This document shows, one piece after another, positions 1 to 5,784 of a stretch of 5,784 bases of DNA. The notes below the pieces were generated by a model. The model saw only the letters and a list, made by a program, of their open reading frames with translations, was not told the origin of the DNA and did not search any database. The position numbers and the translations under genes are program-made. Where the stretch lies: contig CALQCV020000135.1 in assembly GCA_943329165.2 (NCBI GenBank), positions 1-5,784 of the forward strand. Reading direction: 5' to 3'. This stretch comes from Candidatus Nitrotoga sp. CP45. Its GTDB lineage: Bacteria; Bacteroidota; Bacteroidia; Flavobacteriales; Flavobacteriaceae. Within the stretch, counting starts at the first letter, position 1. The number at the start of each line of letters is the position of its first letter.

Positions 1-56
1 AAAAGCAATAAAATTGCAAAATGTAAAGATTTGTAATTGAGTAATGATTTTTTCAT
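1..56 (-). CDS. 5' end of an unidentified, probably exported protein (runs off the left edge)
   Basis: An ATG at 56-54 on the minus strand opens a frame that stays open to the window edge and reads MKKSLLNYKSLHFAILLL. This is the shape of a bacterial signal peptide or N-terminal membrane anchor: a short lysine-containing n-region followed by a hydrophobic stretch rich in Leu, Ile, Phe and Ala. Only 18 complete codons are visible, so the mature protein and its function cannot be named. The start is preceded by an A-rich leader without a Shine-Dalgarno sequence, which is normal in Bacteroidota. A possible promoter lies about 110 bp upstream. The gene is separated from nuoN by its terminator and about 630 bp, so it is probably a separate transcription unit. 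Chance is possible at this length, but the ATG-Lys-Lys-hydrophobic pattern after a long untranslated AT-rich leader is suggestive. Confidence 0.5.
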   Translation of the reverse strand, partial: MKKSLLNYKSLHFAILLL

Positions 57-370
57 AATTGTTTTTTTAAATTTATTTTTTAAATTAAGCTTTTTTTTGT
101 GCATTAAGAATAATACTATTTTGATAGTGAAAATTTGAATCTTAATAACAATATTTCCATACGACTGCAAATTTAAAAATTTAATCGTAAGTAAAATACC
201 AATGTAGGGGTAAAATTGTACAGAATATTTTGGATTATACACAAACATCTCCCAGTATTCAATTTTTTTGGAGTTCGTATTATTATTCGTGACGAAAATA
301 ATGCAGAAATAAATGAAGGGATCTTTTTTGTCCATTGGAAACCAATACCACAAACAGCTTCAATTTTGTT
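57..370. other. Very AT-rich intergenic stretch without a supported gene
   Basis: Bases 1-120 are only about 16 percent G+C, with long T and A runs. I see no convincing gene from 57 to 370. A 66-codon plus-strand frame at 216-416 is open, but it overlaps the antisense of the decayed-gene patch and has no recognisable family features. The stretch probably holds the leader of the left-edge gene and the non-coding 3' flank of the remnant at 371-620. Confidence 0.5.
168..202 (-). promoter_or_regulatory. Possible Bacteroidota-type promoter for the left-edge gene
   Basis: On the minus strand, TAAATTTG at 175-168 is a perfect match to the Bacteroidota -7 consensus TAnnTTTG. The nearest upstream TTG that could serve as a -33 element is at 202-200, giving a 24-nt spacer, longer than the usual 19-21. 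The location is plausible: transcription would start near 160 and give a leader of roughly 100 nt before the ATG at 56. Matches to such a short AT-rich motif are common by chance in DNA of this composition. Confidence 0.3.
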
Positions 371-620
371 TTATTTCAAGGCTTTACGACGCTTTTCTTT
401 ACTATCGATAACATAGACACCTGTGGTCCTTTCGGGATACTTACGAGCGATTCTATTGGCGACTTTGGATAAGGCTTTGGTTTAGTCAAAACCAACAGAA
501 ACCAGAATGCTGAGCCAGTTCATGATGCGGATTTTCATCGGCAATTTTCACTAGACGATTACTCAAATCGCCGCACGAATGATAATTGGAAGGGAAGACA
601 AGAATGTTTTTTTCTTTTTA
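371..620 (-). pseudogene. Decayed or frameshifted small gene, family not recognised
   Basis: Two adjacent minus-strand reading frames each look protein-like but are offset. The upstream frame runs from about 620 to a TGA at 488-486 and includes SNRLVKIADENPHHELAQHS. The downstream frame runs from just after a TAA at 484-482 to a TAA at 373-371 and includes NRIARKYPERTTGVYVID followed by a basic Lys/Arg-rich end. Bases 421-600 are about 44 percent G+C, well above the flanking AT-rich DNA. A frameshift near 482-490 would join the two into one polypeptide of about 80 residues. I see no ATG for the upstream half, so the 5' end is also missing or degraded. I do not recognise the family. The alternative is non-coding DNA that is open by chance, and the plus-strand shadow frames here are no better. 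Confidence 0.35.
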
Positions 621-645
621 TTCCTGTCGCACTTTAAAGTTACAG

Positions 646-681
646 CCACCCCGCCCTTCGGGCACCCCTCCAAAGGAGGGG
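646..681. repeat. GC-rich double-hairpin palindromic repeat
   Basis: Two hairpins lie side by side in a very GC-rich island: GCCC (653-656), loop TTC, GGGC (660-663), then CCCCTCC (665-671), loop AAA, GGAGGGG (675-681), both perfectly paired. I recall near-identical sequence recurring between genes in flavobacterial genomes, so I call it a REP-like dispersed element. That is memory, not a search result. It lies just beyond the nuoN terminator. A 10-base perfect palindrome, ACTTTAAAGT, sits next to it at 631-640 and may belong to the same unit. It could serve as a backup transcription stop, but no T-run follows either hairpin directly. Confidence 0.65.
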
Positions 682-685
682 AATG

Positions 686-718
686 AAAAAATCCATCAGA
701 ATTACGCTGATGGATTTT
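686..718 (-). terminator. Intrinsic terminator of the nuo operon
   Basis: Read on the minus strand, bases 718-688 form a perfect 12-bp stem (AAAATCCATCAG pairing with CTGATGGATTTT) around a 7-nt loop. The stem runs into a tract of six T on the minus strand (691-686). It begins 24 bp after the nuoN stop codon, the expected place for the 3' end of the operon transcript. The A-run on the other arm would give four T on the plus strand, so weak bidirectional activity is possible. Confidence 0.85.
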
Positions 719-741
719 GGTATTCTTTAAAAATGCAGTTT

Positions 742-2124
742 TTAGTTTAATAAATTGGTCACTAAGGATGGATAAATTCCCAATACGATATTCAGTAAAA
801 TAGCAATAACCGCTACAGCATAATATACAAAAGGAACCGCTTTTCTGTCTTCGGAAACTTCTTTAGTGTACATCGCTAAAATCAGTTTGAAGTAATAACC
901 CACACTTATGATAGAGTTGATTACTGCCGCAATCACGACAACTATATAACCTGCTTTTATGGTTTGGGTAAACAATATAAATTTAGCAAAGAAACCAGAG
1001 AAAATAGGAATTCCGGCCATAGACAAAAGCGATGCCGTTAAGACAGCAGCCAACAACGGATTTGTTTTTCCTAAGCCATTAAAGTTGATAATATCCTCGT
1101 TTTCTTTGTCTTTGGTCACATAAATAATTACGGCAAACGAAGCGATACCAGCCAAAGCATAAGCTGCAGTATAATACAACAATGTAGAAGCAGCGGTCGA
1201 CATACTAAGCAAAGCCATAAGCATAAAACCGGCATGCGAAATACCCGAAAATGCCAACATACGTTTTACATTATTCTGACGCAATGCCATGATGTTTCCG
1301 ACAGTCATAGAAAGGACAGAAACTATAGCCAAAACGATTTGAAATTTATAATCGATATCTGCGTTTAATACATCTAATAGTTTAAAAAGCGTAGCCATAG
1401 CAACAACTTTAGCCAAAGTACTCATGGTGGCTGTTGTGATAGATGGTGATCCTTCATAAACATCGGGAGCCCAAAAATGAAATGGCGCAGCAGCAATTTT
1501 GAAAAGCATACCAATAAGCAATAATATTATTCCGATAGTGTACCAAACAGGTAATTCGGCTGAACGCGACATTTCTTTGATGGTAGCAGTATCAAAACTA
1601 ATCATGGCGCCATAAATCAAGCAAATTCCAAACAGAATTATTCCGGAGGCAAAGGAACCTATTAAGAAATATTTCATTCCCGCTTCATTACTTTTTACAT
1701 CGAGACGTTTGCTTGCCGCCAAAACATATAAGGAGATAGAAAGTACTTCAATACCAAGGAAGAACATGGATAAATTCCCGAAAGAAACCATGGCCACAGC
1801 ACCCGCTAAAAGGAAAATTTTGATCGCAATATAATCTGAAATCTTGGTTGGATGGTCTTTATAAAAATCGCCACTCAAAGCGACTAAGAATATCGTTAGT
1901 ATAATAAACAGACTCGAGAATGCTACCGAAAATTTGCTAACTACAATCATATTGTTGTACATAGGATTGTTGTACAGCTCCGGAGTATTAAACTCGGCCA
2001 TGGTAAATCCGAGAATAACTAACAGTCCAAGGATTGCTACCGGAACAAGTAACTTTCTTAAATTAAAGATTTCAGCGATAAGGCAAAAAACACCTAAACC
2101 TGATATGGCAATTAATGTATTCAT
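742..2124 (-). CDS. nuoN: NADH-quinone oxidoreductase subunit N (complex I, NuoN)
   Basis: NuoN is one of the three antiporter-like proton-pumping subunits of respiratory complex I, in the cytoplasmic membrane. The 460-residue protein is hydrophobic throughout, with about 14 membrane segments and a length usual for the family. Channel residues are in place: Glu126 in GIEVLSISLYVLA (E. coli Glu133), Lys209 in FKIAAAPFHFWAPDVYEGSP (Lys217), Lys239 in STLAKV (Lys247) and Lys381 in SGFFAKF (Lys395). These correspondences are my alignment by motif. The RQNNVKRMLAFSGISHAGF block (282-300) is also typical. The ATG at 2124-2122 is chosen because the protein begins directly with its first hydrophobic helix and no better upstream start exists. 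It is preceded by A-rich sequence with no Shine-Dalgarno. It is the last gene of the operon, separated from nuoM by the four-helix-bundle gene and heptamer arrays, and is followed by a terminator. The upstream tandem duplication ends exactly at this start codon. Confidence 0.97.
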   Translation of the reverse strand: MNTLIAISGLGVFCLIAEIFNLRKLLVPVAILGLLVILGFTMAEFNTPELYNNPMYNNMIVVSKFSVAFSSLFIILTIFLVALSGDFYKDHPTKISDYIAIKIFLLAGAVAMVSFGNLSMFFLGIEVLSISLYVLAASKRLDVKSNEAGMKYFLIGSFASGIILFGICLIYGAMISFDTATIKEMSRSAELPVWYTIGIILLLIGMLFKIAAAPFHFWAPDVYEGSPSITTATMSTLAKVVAMATLFKLLDVLNADIDYKFQIVLAIVSVLSMTVGNIMALRQNNVKRMLAFSGISHAGFMLMALLSMSTAASTLLYYTAAYALAGIASFAVIIYVTKDKENEDIINFNGLGKTNPLLAAVLTASLLSMAGIPIFSGFFAKFILFTQTIKAGYIVVVIAAVINSIISVGYYFKLILAMYTKEVSEDRKAVPFVYYAVAVIAILLNIVLGIYPSLVTNLLN

Positions 2125-2247
2125 TTTTTATTTAGGATTTGGGATTTAGGATTAAGGATTTGATGTCCTTAAAGCTAAACCTCTTTATTATTTTTTATTT
2201 AGGATTAAGGAATTAGGATTTGGGATTTGATGTCCTCTTAAACTAAA
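2124..2247. repeat. 67-bp-period tandem duplication carrying two blocks of four heptamers
   Basis: Two imperfect copies start at 2124 and 2191. Each is built the same way on the plus strand: TTTTTTATTTA, then four contiguous 7-base units, then ATGTCCT and an A-rich tail containing CTAAA. Units in copy 1 (2135-2162) are GGATTTG, GGATTTA, GGATTAA, GGATTTG; in copy 2 (2202-2229) GGATTAA, GGAATTA, GGATTTG, GGATTTG. Their orientation is opposite to the arrays around the four-helix-bundle gene, so they appear as complementary TCC-type sequence in the nuo mRNA. Copy 1 touches the nuoN start codon (2124-2122) and so forms the whole nuoN translation-initiation leader. Confidence 0.9.
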
Positions 2248-2308
2248 ATCTAAATCTTATTGTTGTCGTATATATTTTTAATGAAGGAAATGATTGGAAT
2301 TCATTTTA

Positions 2309-2353
2309 ATAATCCTTAATCCCAATTCCTAAATCCTTAATTTTTTTTAATCC
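2309..2353 (-). repeat. Five GGANTWR heptamers directly after the four-helix-bundle gene
   Basis: On the minus strand the first unit, GGATTAA (2353-2347), abuts the TAA stop codon of the small gene. After a 10-nt A/T spacer come four contiguous units: GGATTTA, GGAATTG, GGATTAA and GGATTAT (2336-2309). They have the same orientation as the array upstream of the gene. The four-unit block is an inverted match (22 of 28 positions) to the block at 2202-2229, so the transcript could fold into a stem with a loop of 79 nt just upstream of nuoN. Confidence 0.88.
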
Positions 2354-2710
2354 TTAATTTCTATTTTTTATAGTTCTAATGGCTGCTGAAAAAATGGCAA
2401 CTAATTCATCAGCTTCTTTTATTAACTTTTCTAATTCAATTTTATCACAAACTATATCTAATTCTTTGATAAATTCTAACCAAAATAAACTTTCATCGGC
2501 TTCTTCATCTACTATTTTTAACTTATTCAAAAAATCAGAATCAGATTTCCCTCTGCAAACAGCTCTGTAATTTGCTGCTACGGAAGAAGAAGATTTAAAT
2601 AGTTGATATGAAATAACATCGACTGCTTTATTTTTTTCAATTGCCATTAGAAATTTAAAAGTTCTAATAGCAAAAGATTTTGTTCTAGTCTTTAATTCCT
2701 CCTTCGTCAT
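2354..2710 (-). CDS. Four-helix bundle protein (23S rRNA intervening-sequence protein family)
   Basis: The 118-residue protein matches the four-helix-bundle family first known from open frames in intervening sequences of bacterial 23S rRNA genes (S23/IVP type), related to the Avd accessory protein of diversity-generating retroelements. The signature is clear: SYQLFKSSSSVAANYRAVCR (34-53), DFLNKLKIVDEEADESLFWLEF (59-80), and a last helix at about 90-114. There is no signal peptide or membrane segment, so it should be a soluble cytoplasmic protein, probably oligomeric. Its molecular function is not established; a nucleic-acid-binding role is suggested for relatives. I chose the ATG at 2710-2708. 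An upstream TTG at 2719 would add three residues encoded only by the repeat array, and a TAG lies a little further up. It sits between nuoM and nuoN in the same direction and is probably co-transcribed. It is unrelated to complex I, has heptamer arrays touching both ends, and looks like a passenger inserted into the operon. Confidence 0.9.
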   Translation of the reverse strand: MTKEELKTRTKSFAIRTFKFLMAIEKNKAVDVISYQLFKSSSSVAANYRAVCRGKSDSDFLNKLKIVDEEADESLFWLEFIKELDIVCDKIELEKLIKEADELVAIFSAAIRTIKNRN

Positions 2711-2779
2711 AATTCCCAAATCCTAAGTCCTAATTCCTTAATCCTAATTCCCAATTCCTTACTCCCAATTCCTTACTCC
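2710..2779 (-). repeat. Ten contiguous 7-bp units between nuoM and the four-helix-bundle gene
   Basis: Read on the minus strand from 2779, the sequence divides into exactly ten heptamers with no gap: GGAGTAA, GGAATTG, GGAGTAA, GGAATTG, GGAATTA, GGATTAA, GGAATTA, GGACTTA, GGATTTG, GGAATTA. Every unit begins GGA and has T at position 5. The first G is the last base of the nuoM TAG stop codon, and the final A is the first base of the ATG of the next gene. Units 1-2 are repeated exactly as units 3-4. The purine-rich GGA motifs resemble weak ribosome-binding sites, and those just before the ATG could act as one. Confidence 0.95.
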
Positions 2780-4215
2780 TAATTATTTATAGTTTCTAAA
2801 ATTTCATTTAAACTCGGTGTTACCATATCCACTATCGGTTTTGGATACAATCCGAAGAATAATAAAAAGCCGATGATAACGACTAAGGTTATTGCTTCAT
2901 TGGTGGTAACATCTGAAAAAACTTTGGCATTGGTTTCACCCAACATCGTATTTTGGAACATTTTAAGCATATAATAACCACCCAAAATAATGGTCGTTCC
3001 ACCCAAAATAACAAACCAAATATTGATTTGAATTAAACTGTATAAAACAGTAAACTCTCCAACAAAGTTGAATGTTCCCGGCAAAGCGACTGATGCCAAT
3101 ACCAAAATCATAAACATTGAAGAAAATCTTGGTGTTTGTGCTCTGATACCACCCATTTCAGAGATAGTTCTCGTTTCGTATCTTCTATAGATAATTTCGG
3201 CAACAAAGAACAAACCAACAATTACAAAACCGTGGGCAATCATTTGTGAAACGGCGCCACTTAATCCGTCAATTGTTAGCGTATAACAACCGGCGGCGAT
3301 TAAGCCAACGTGTGCCAATGAGGAATAAGCTAGTAATTTTTTCAAATCTTTTTGACGTAATGCTACAATTGAACCGTAAATCACTCCCGCAATACTCAAT
3401 CCGATAAGCACCGGCATATAGGTTTTAGCAGCTTGAGGTGCAATTGGTAATTGCCAACGAATGATGCTATATAATCCCATCTTTAACATGATTCCTGATA
3501 AAAGCATAGTCCCAACTGTAGGAGCTTTTTGGTACACTTTTGCTTGCCATGTATGGAAAGGAATAATCGGAATTTTGATGGCATACGCTAAGAAGAAAGC
3601 AAAGAAAATATAAACTTGCTCCGTAGCCGATAAATCTAATTTGTATAAATCTGCTAAAAGGAAACTATTTGCTTTTGTATATAAATAAGCAAAGCCAATA
3701 AGCATGAATAATGATCCTGCCAATGTGTAGATAAAGAATTTCACTACTGCTTTTTTACGCTCTTCAGCATCACCATTACCCCAAATTAAAGCGATGAAGT
3801 AAATAGGAATCAAGGCTAATTCCCAGAAGATGTAGTATAATAAACCATCAGCGGCCAAAAACGTTCCGGTCATGGCAAACGTCATGAATAGTACTAAGGC
3901 GTAGAAATTTTTACTGTTATTGAATTTGTTTCCAAATGACGAAAAAATAATCAATGGAGTTAAAGCGGTTGTCAATAAAACCATTGCCATAGAAAGTCCA
4001 TCAGCTTTAAAGGCTAAAGCTACTTTTGGAGCATCAATCCAATTGGCAAAGAAGCTTAAATCACTTAGTTGATCACAAGAGTTTAATAAATACAAAGTAA
4101 CAGCTAGTGTTCCCAAACTAAAAGCCAGCGCCACTTTGGAAGCTAATTTATCTCCGGAAAAATAGGTTATTAAAGCACCAACCAACAGTAATATTAATAT
4201 AGTAGTTACATCCAT
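2779..4215 (-). CDS. nuoM: NADH-quinone oxidoreductase subunit M (complex I, NuoM)
   Basis: NuoM is the middle antiporter-like subunit of the complex I membrane arm, where it forms one proton channel. The 478-residue protein has about 14 hydrophobic segments, slightly shorter than E. coli NuoM (509). Key residues, by my motif alignment: Glu132 in FWELALIPIYF (E. coli Glu144), Lys214 in IKIPIIPFHTW (Lys234), Lys245 in GIMLKMGLYS (Lys265), and Glu387 in VGEF (Glu407). The segment RQKDLKKLLAYSSLAHVG (287-304) and the AHG motif at 327-329 are also typical. The ATG at 4215-4213 lies 10 bp after the nuoL stop codon, which fits tight operon coupling, and the protein starts directly with a hydrophobic helix. 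There is no Shine-Dalgarno. The C-terminus looks complete; its TAG stop donates the first base of the heptamer array. Nothing suggests inactivation. Confidence 0.97.
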   Translation of the reverse strand: MDVTTILILLLVGALITYFSGDKLASKVALAFSLGTLAVTLYLLNSCDQLSDLSFFANWIDAPKVALAFKADGLSMAMVLLTTALTPLIIFSSFGNKFNNSKNFYALVLFMTFAMTGTFLAADGLLYYIFWELALIPIYFIALIWGNGDAEERKKAVVKFFIYTLAGSLFMLIGFAYLYTKANSFLLADLYKLDLSATEQVYIFFAFFLAYAIKIPIIPFHTWQAKVYQKAPTVGTMLLSGIMLKMGLYSIIRWQLPIAPQAAKTYMPVLIGLSIAGVIYGSIVALRQKDLKKLLAYSSLAHVGLIAAGCYTLTIDGLSGAVSQMIAHGFVIVGLFFVAEIIYRRYETRTISEMGGIRAQTPRFSSMFMILVLASVALPGTFNFVGEFTVLYSLIQINIWFVILGGTTIILGGYYMLKMFQNTMLGETNAKVFSDVTTNEAITLVVIIGFLLFFGLYPKPIVDMVTPSLNEILETINN

Positions 4216-4225
4216 TATGTAAAAA

Positions 4226-5784
4226 TTATTTTGATATAAATAAATAAGTTAAGATGGCTCCAACACCAATCACAAAGGCAAACAAATACAATCCGATACT
4301 CCCATTTTGTAATTTTTTACCCTGTATTCCAATGCCATTGGCAACTGTTCCAAAACTGAAAACCACTTTTCCTAAAGCAGGTTCCAATGTCGTTCTAAAG
4401 AAATTAGACAAACTGTTCAAAGGTCTTACAATTAAAAAAGTATAGAATTCGTCAACATAATATTTGTTGTATATCGTTTTAGAGAATCCAACAATTTGGG
4501 CATCTTCTTTAGGAACAAAAGCTTGTTTGATGTATTTTGAATACGCCCAAAGTATTCCAAAAACTGCTCCAGCCATAGCAACTCCCATCAACATGTATTC
4601 GTGAGTTTCCAAAGCGTGCTCTTCATGTTTTATGGCTAAAATTGGTTCCAAAAAATGGTTTAACCAAGTGCTCCCAGGTAAGTTAATTGCGCCACCAATG
4701 AAAGCTAAAATGGCCAATATCACTAACGGAATTGTAATCAGATTTGGACTTTCATGCAAATGATGTTTTTGTTCGTCAGTGCCTCTAAACTCTTTGAAGA
4801 AGGTTAAATACATCAATCTAAACATATAGAAAGCCGTCATGATAGAAGCGATAGAAGCCACAACCCATAGTACTTTGTTGTGTTCGAAAGCTACCATTAA
4901 GATTTCATCTTTTGACCAAAAACCTGCAAATGGAAATATTCCGGCAATCGCTAAAGTAGAAATCATCATTGTCCAAAACGTGATTGGCATCGCTTTGCGT
5001 AAACCACCCATTTTTCGCATGTCCTGTTCACCATGTAATCCGTGAATTACTGAACCTGAACCCAAGAATAAACACGCTTTGAAGAAAGCATGTGTGATTA
5101 CGTGAAATACCGCCACGTTGTAAGCTCCCATGCCTAATGCTAAAAACATTAATCCCAATTGAGAAACCGTAGAGTATGCTAATACTTTTTTGATATCGTT
5201 CTGCAATAAACCAATGGATGCAGCTACTAAAGCGGTTGCCCCTCCAACTATAGCAATTATACTTTGAACATTCGGCGTTAAATCGAACAAGAAGTTCATT
5301 CGGGTAACCATAAAGATACCAGCGGTAACCATTGTTGCTGCGTGGATTAAGGCAGAAACGGGAGTTGGACCGGCCATTGCATCAGGTAACCAAGTGTATA
5401 AAGGTAATTGTGCTGATTTTCCGCAAGCTCCTATGAATAAGCATAAAGCAGCAACACTTAATATGCTTGCTAATGGGACAATACTTTTATTAAACACTAA
5501 AAGAGAAATATTTATTTTTAATTCTGTAAAATTTAAACTGTTAAATGTATATGCCAAAATAAACATCCCAATCAAAAATCCTAGATCTCCAATTCGGTTC
5601 ATGATAAATGCTTTCTTAGCCGCATCATTATACGATTGATTTTTATACCAAAATCCGATTAGTAAATAGGAGCATAATCCAACGCCTTCCCAACCGATAA
5701 ACATGACTAATAAGTTGTTTCCAATAACAAGCGTTATCATAAAAAACACAAACAGATTTAAGTAGGCAAAAAACTTGTGCATAT
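4226..5784 (-). CDS. nuoL: NADH-quinone oxidoreductase subunit L (complex I, NuoL), 5' end outside the window
   Basis: NuoL is the distal antiporter-like subunit of complex I and carries the long lateral helix that runs along the membrane arm. The window holds 518 codons from the first internal Met, plus two bases of the previous codon (probably Tyr, as in the family's YM motif). About 110 N-terminal residues are missing beyond the right edge. Counting from that Met, landmarks are Glu32 in GWEGVGLCSYLLIGFWY (E. coli Glu144), NRIGDLGF (62-69), Lys122 in GKSAQLPLYTWLPDAM (Lys229), PTPVSALIHAATMVTAG (139-155), HAFFKACLFLGSGSVIH (231-247) and Lys291 in GFWSKDE (Lys399). Residues around 436-490 match the lateral-helix region, and a final membrane segment lies at about 496-516. 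The ATG at 5782 is internal, not the true start. The frame is intact to its TAA, 10 bp before nuoM. Confidence 0.97.
   Translation of the reverse strand, partial: MHKFFAYLNLFVFFMITLVIGNNLLVMFIGWEGVGLCSYLLIGFWYKNQSYNDAAKKAFIMNRIGDLGFLIGMFILAYTFNSLNFTELKINISLLVFNKSIVPLASILSVAALCLFIGACGKSAQLPLYTWLPDAMAGPTPVSALIHAATMVTAGIFMVTRMNFLFDLTPNVQSIIAIVGGATALVAASIGLLQNDIKKVLAYSTVSQLGLMFLALGMGAYNVAVFHVITHAFFKACLFLGSGSVIHGLHGEQDMRKMGGLRKAMPITFWTMMISTLAIAGIFPFAGFWSKDEILMVAFEHNKVLWVVASIASIMTAFYMFRLMYLTFFKEFRGTDEQKHHLHESPNLITIPLVILAILAFIGGAINLPGSTWLNHFLEPILAIKHEEHALETHEYMLMGVAMAGAVFGILWAYSKYIKQAFVPKEDAQIVGFSKTIYNKYYVDEFYTFLIVRPLNSLSNFFRTTLEPALGKVVFSFGTVANGIGIQGKKLQNGSIGLYLFAFVIGVGAILTYLFISK

Larger units (their letters stand above)
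2124..2779. mobile_element. Candidate cassette-like insertion between nuoM and nuoN
   Basis: This interval separates two genes that usually lie close together. It contains one small four-helix-bundle gene and 23 heptamer units in blocks of 10, 5, 4 and 4. The outermost blocks are in inverted orientation relative to each other, as terminal repeats would be. There is no transposase, integrase, reverse transcriptase or obvious target-site duplication, so any mobility would depend on factors supplied elsewhere. Calling it mobile is inference from the tight bracketing and the interruption of a conserved operon. The alternative is a local expansion of slippage-prone repeats around a resident gene. 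Confidence 0.35.

Noticed and set aside
105..125. Plus-strand TACTATTTTG as a possible -7 promoter element
   Set aside because: The spacing between TA and TTTG is wrong by one base for the Bacteroidota consensus, and no plus-strand gene follows.
216..416. Plus-strand open frame of 66 codons
   Set aside because: It overlaps the antisense of the better-looking minus-strand remnant, lies mostly in AT-rich DNA, and its product shows no family motif I recognise.
414..554. Three in-frame TAG codons on the plus strand spaced exactly 69 bp apart (414, 483, 552), hinting at stop-codon recoding
   Set aside because: The surrounding frame is a shadow of the minus-strand remnant and there is no protein-like conservation across the TAGs. 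Equal spacing of three stops is most simply chance.
1934..2149. Plus-strand open frame antisense to the nuoN start
   Set aside because: It is a shadow of the strongly supported nuoN coding frame and runs into the heptamer repeats.
2379..2570. Plus-strand open frame within the four-helix-bundle gene
   Set aside because: It is the antisense of a recognised gene and is rich in Ser and Asn, as expected of a shadow frame.
2354..2710. Four-helix-bundle protein as part of a diversity-generating retroelement
   Set aside because: The protein resembles Avd, but there is no reverse transcriptase, no template/variable repeat pair and no target gene in the window.
2354..2710. Sign of an rRNA intervening sequence
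   Set aside because: No 23S rRNA sequence flanks the gene. Both neighbours are complex I genes.
2124..2779. Heptamer arrays read as a CRISPR array
   Set aside because: The units are 7 bases and contiguous, with no spacers of CRISPR length and no cas genes. CRISPR repeats are usually over 20 bases.
4254..5639. Several plus-strand open frames (4254-4445, 4839-5045, 5394-5639) inside nuoL
   Set aside because: All are antisense to the intact, motif-rich NuoL frame and have no independent support.

Overview
The window looks like chromosomal DNA from a member of the Bacteroidota, most likely a Flavobacterium-like organism. The evidence is the AT-rich base composition, A-rich start regions without clear Shine-Dalgarno sequences, a bacterial nuoL-nuoM-nuoN cluster, a four-helix-bundle (23S rRNA intervening-sequence type) protein gene, and a GC-rich double-hairpin repeat of a kind I recall from flavobacterial genomes. 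The genus is inferred from style and family resemblance, not from a database search.

Layout. All well-supported genes are on the minus strand and read right to left. From the right edge: the 3' part of nuoL (5784-4226, start codon outside the window), nuoM (4215-2779), a small four-helix-bundle gene (2710-2354), and nuoN (2124-742). A strong intrinsic terminator follows nuoN at 718-686. NuoL, NuoM and NuoN are the three antiporter-like membrane subunits of respiratory complex I. Each keeps the glutamate and lysines of its proton channel, so all three look functional.

The unusual part is the 654 bp between nuoM and nuoN, genes that normally sit close together. It holds the four-helix-bundle gene and 23 copies of a degenerate 7-base unit, GGANTWR. 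Ten units run without a gap from the last base of the nuoM stop codon to the first base of the ATG of the small gene. Five more follow its stop codon, the first directly abutting it. Two further blocks of four units, in the opposite orientation, lie in a tandem duplication of 67-bp period that ends at the nuoN start codon. The small gene is therefore packaged like a cassette between heptamer arrays inside an otherwise conserved operon.

Left of the operon, 1-685 has no intact gene. It contains a GC-rich palindromic repeat (646-681), a patch of about 250 bp that looks like a decayed or frameshifted small minus-strand gene (371-620), a very AT-rich leader with one possible Bacteroidota-type -7 promoter element, and at the extreme left edge the first 18 codons of another minus-strand gene that appears to begin with a signal peptide.
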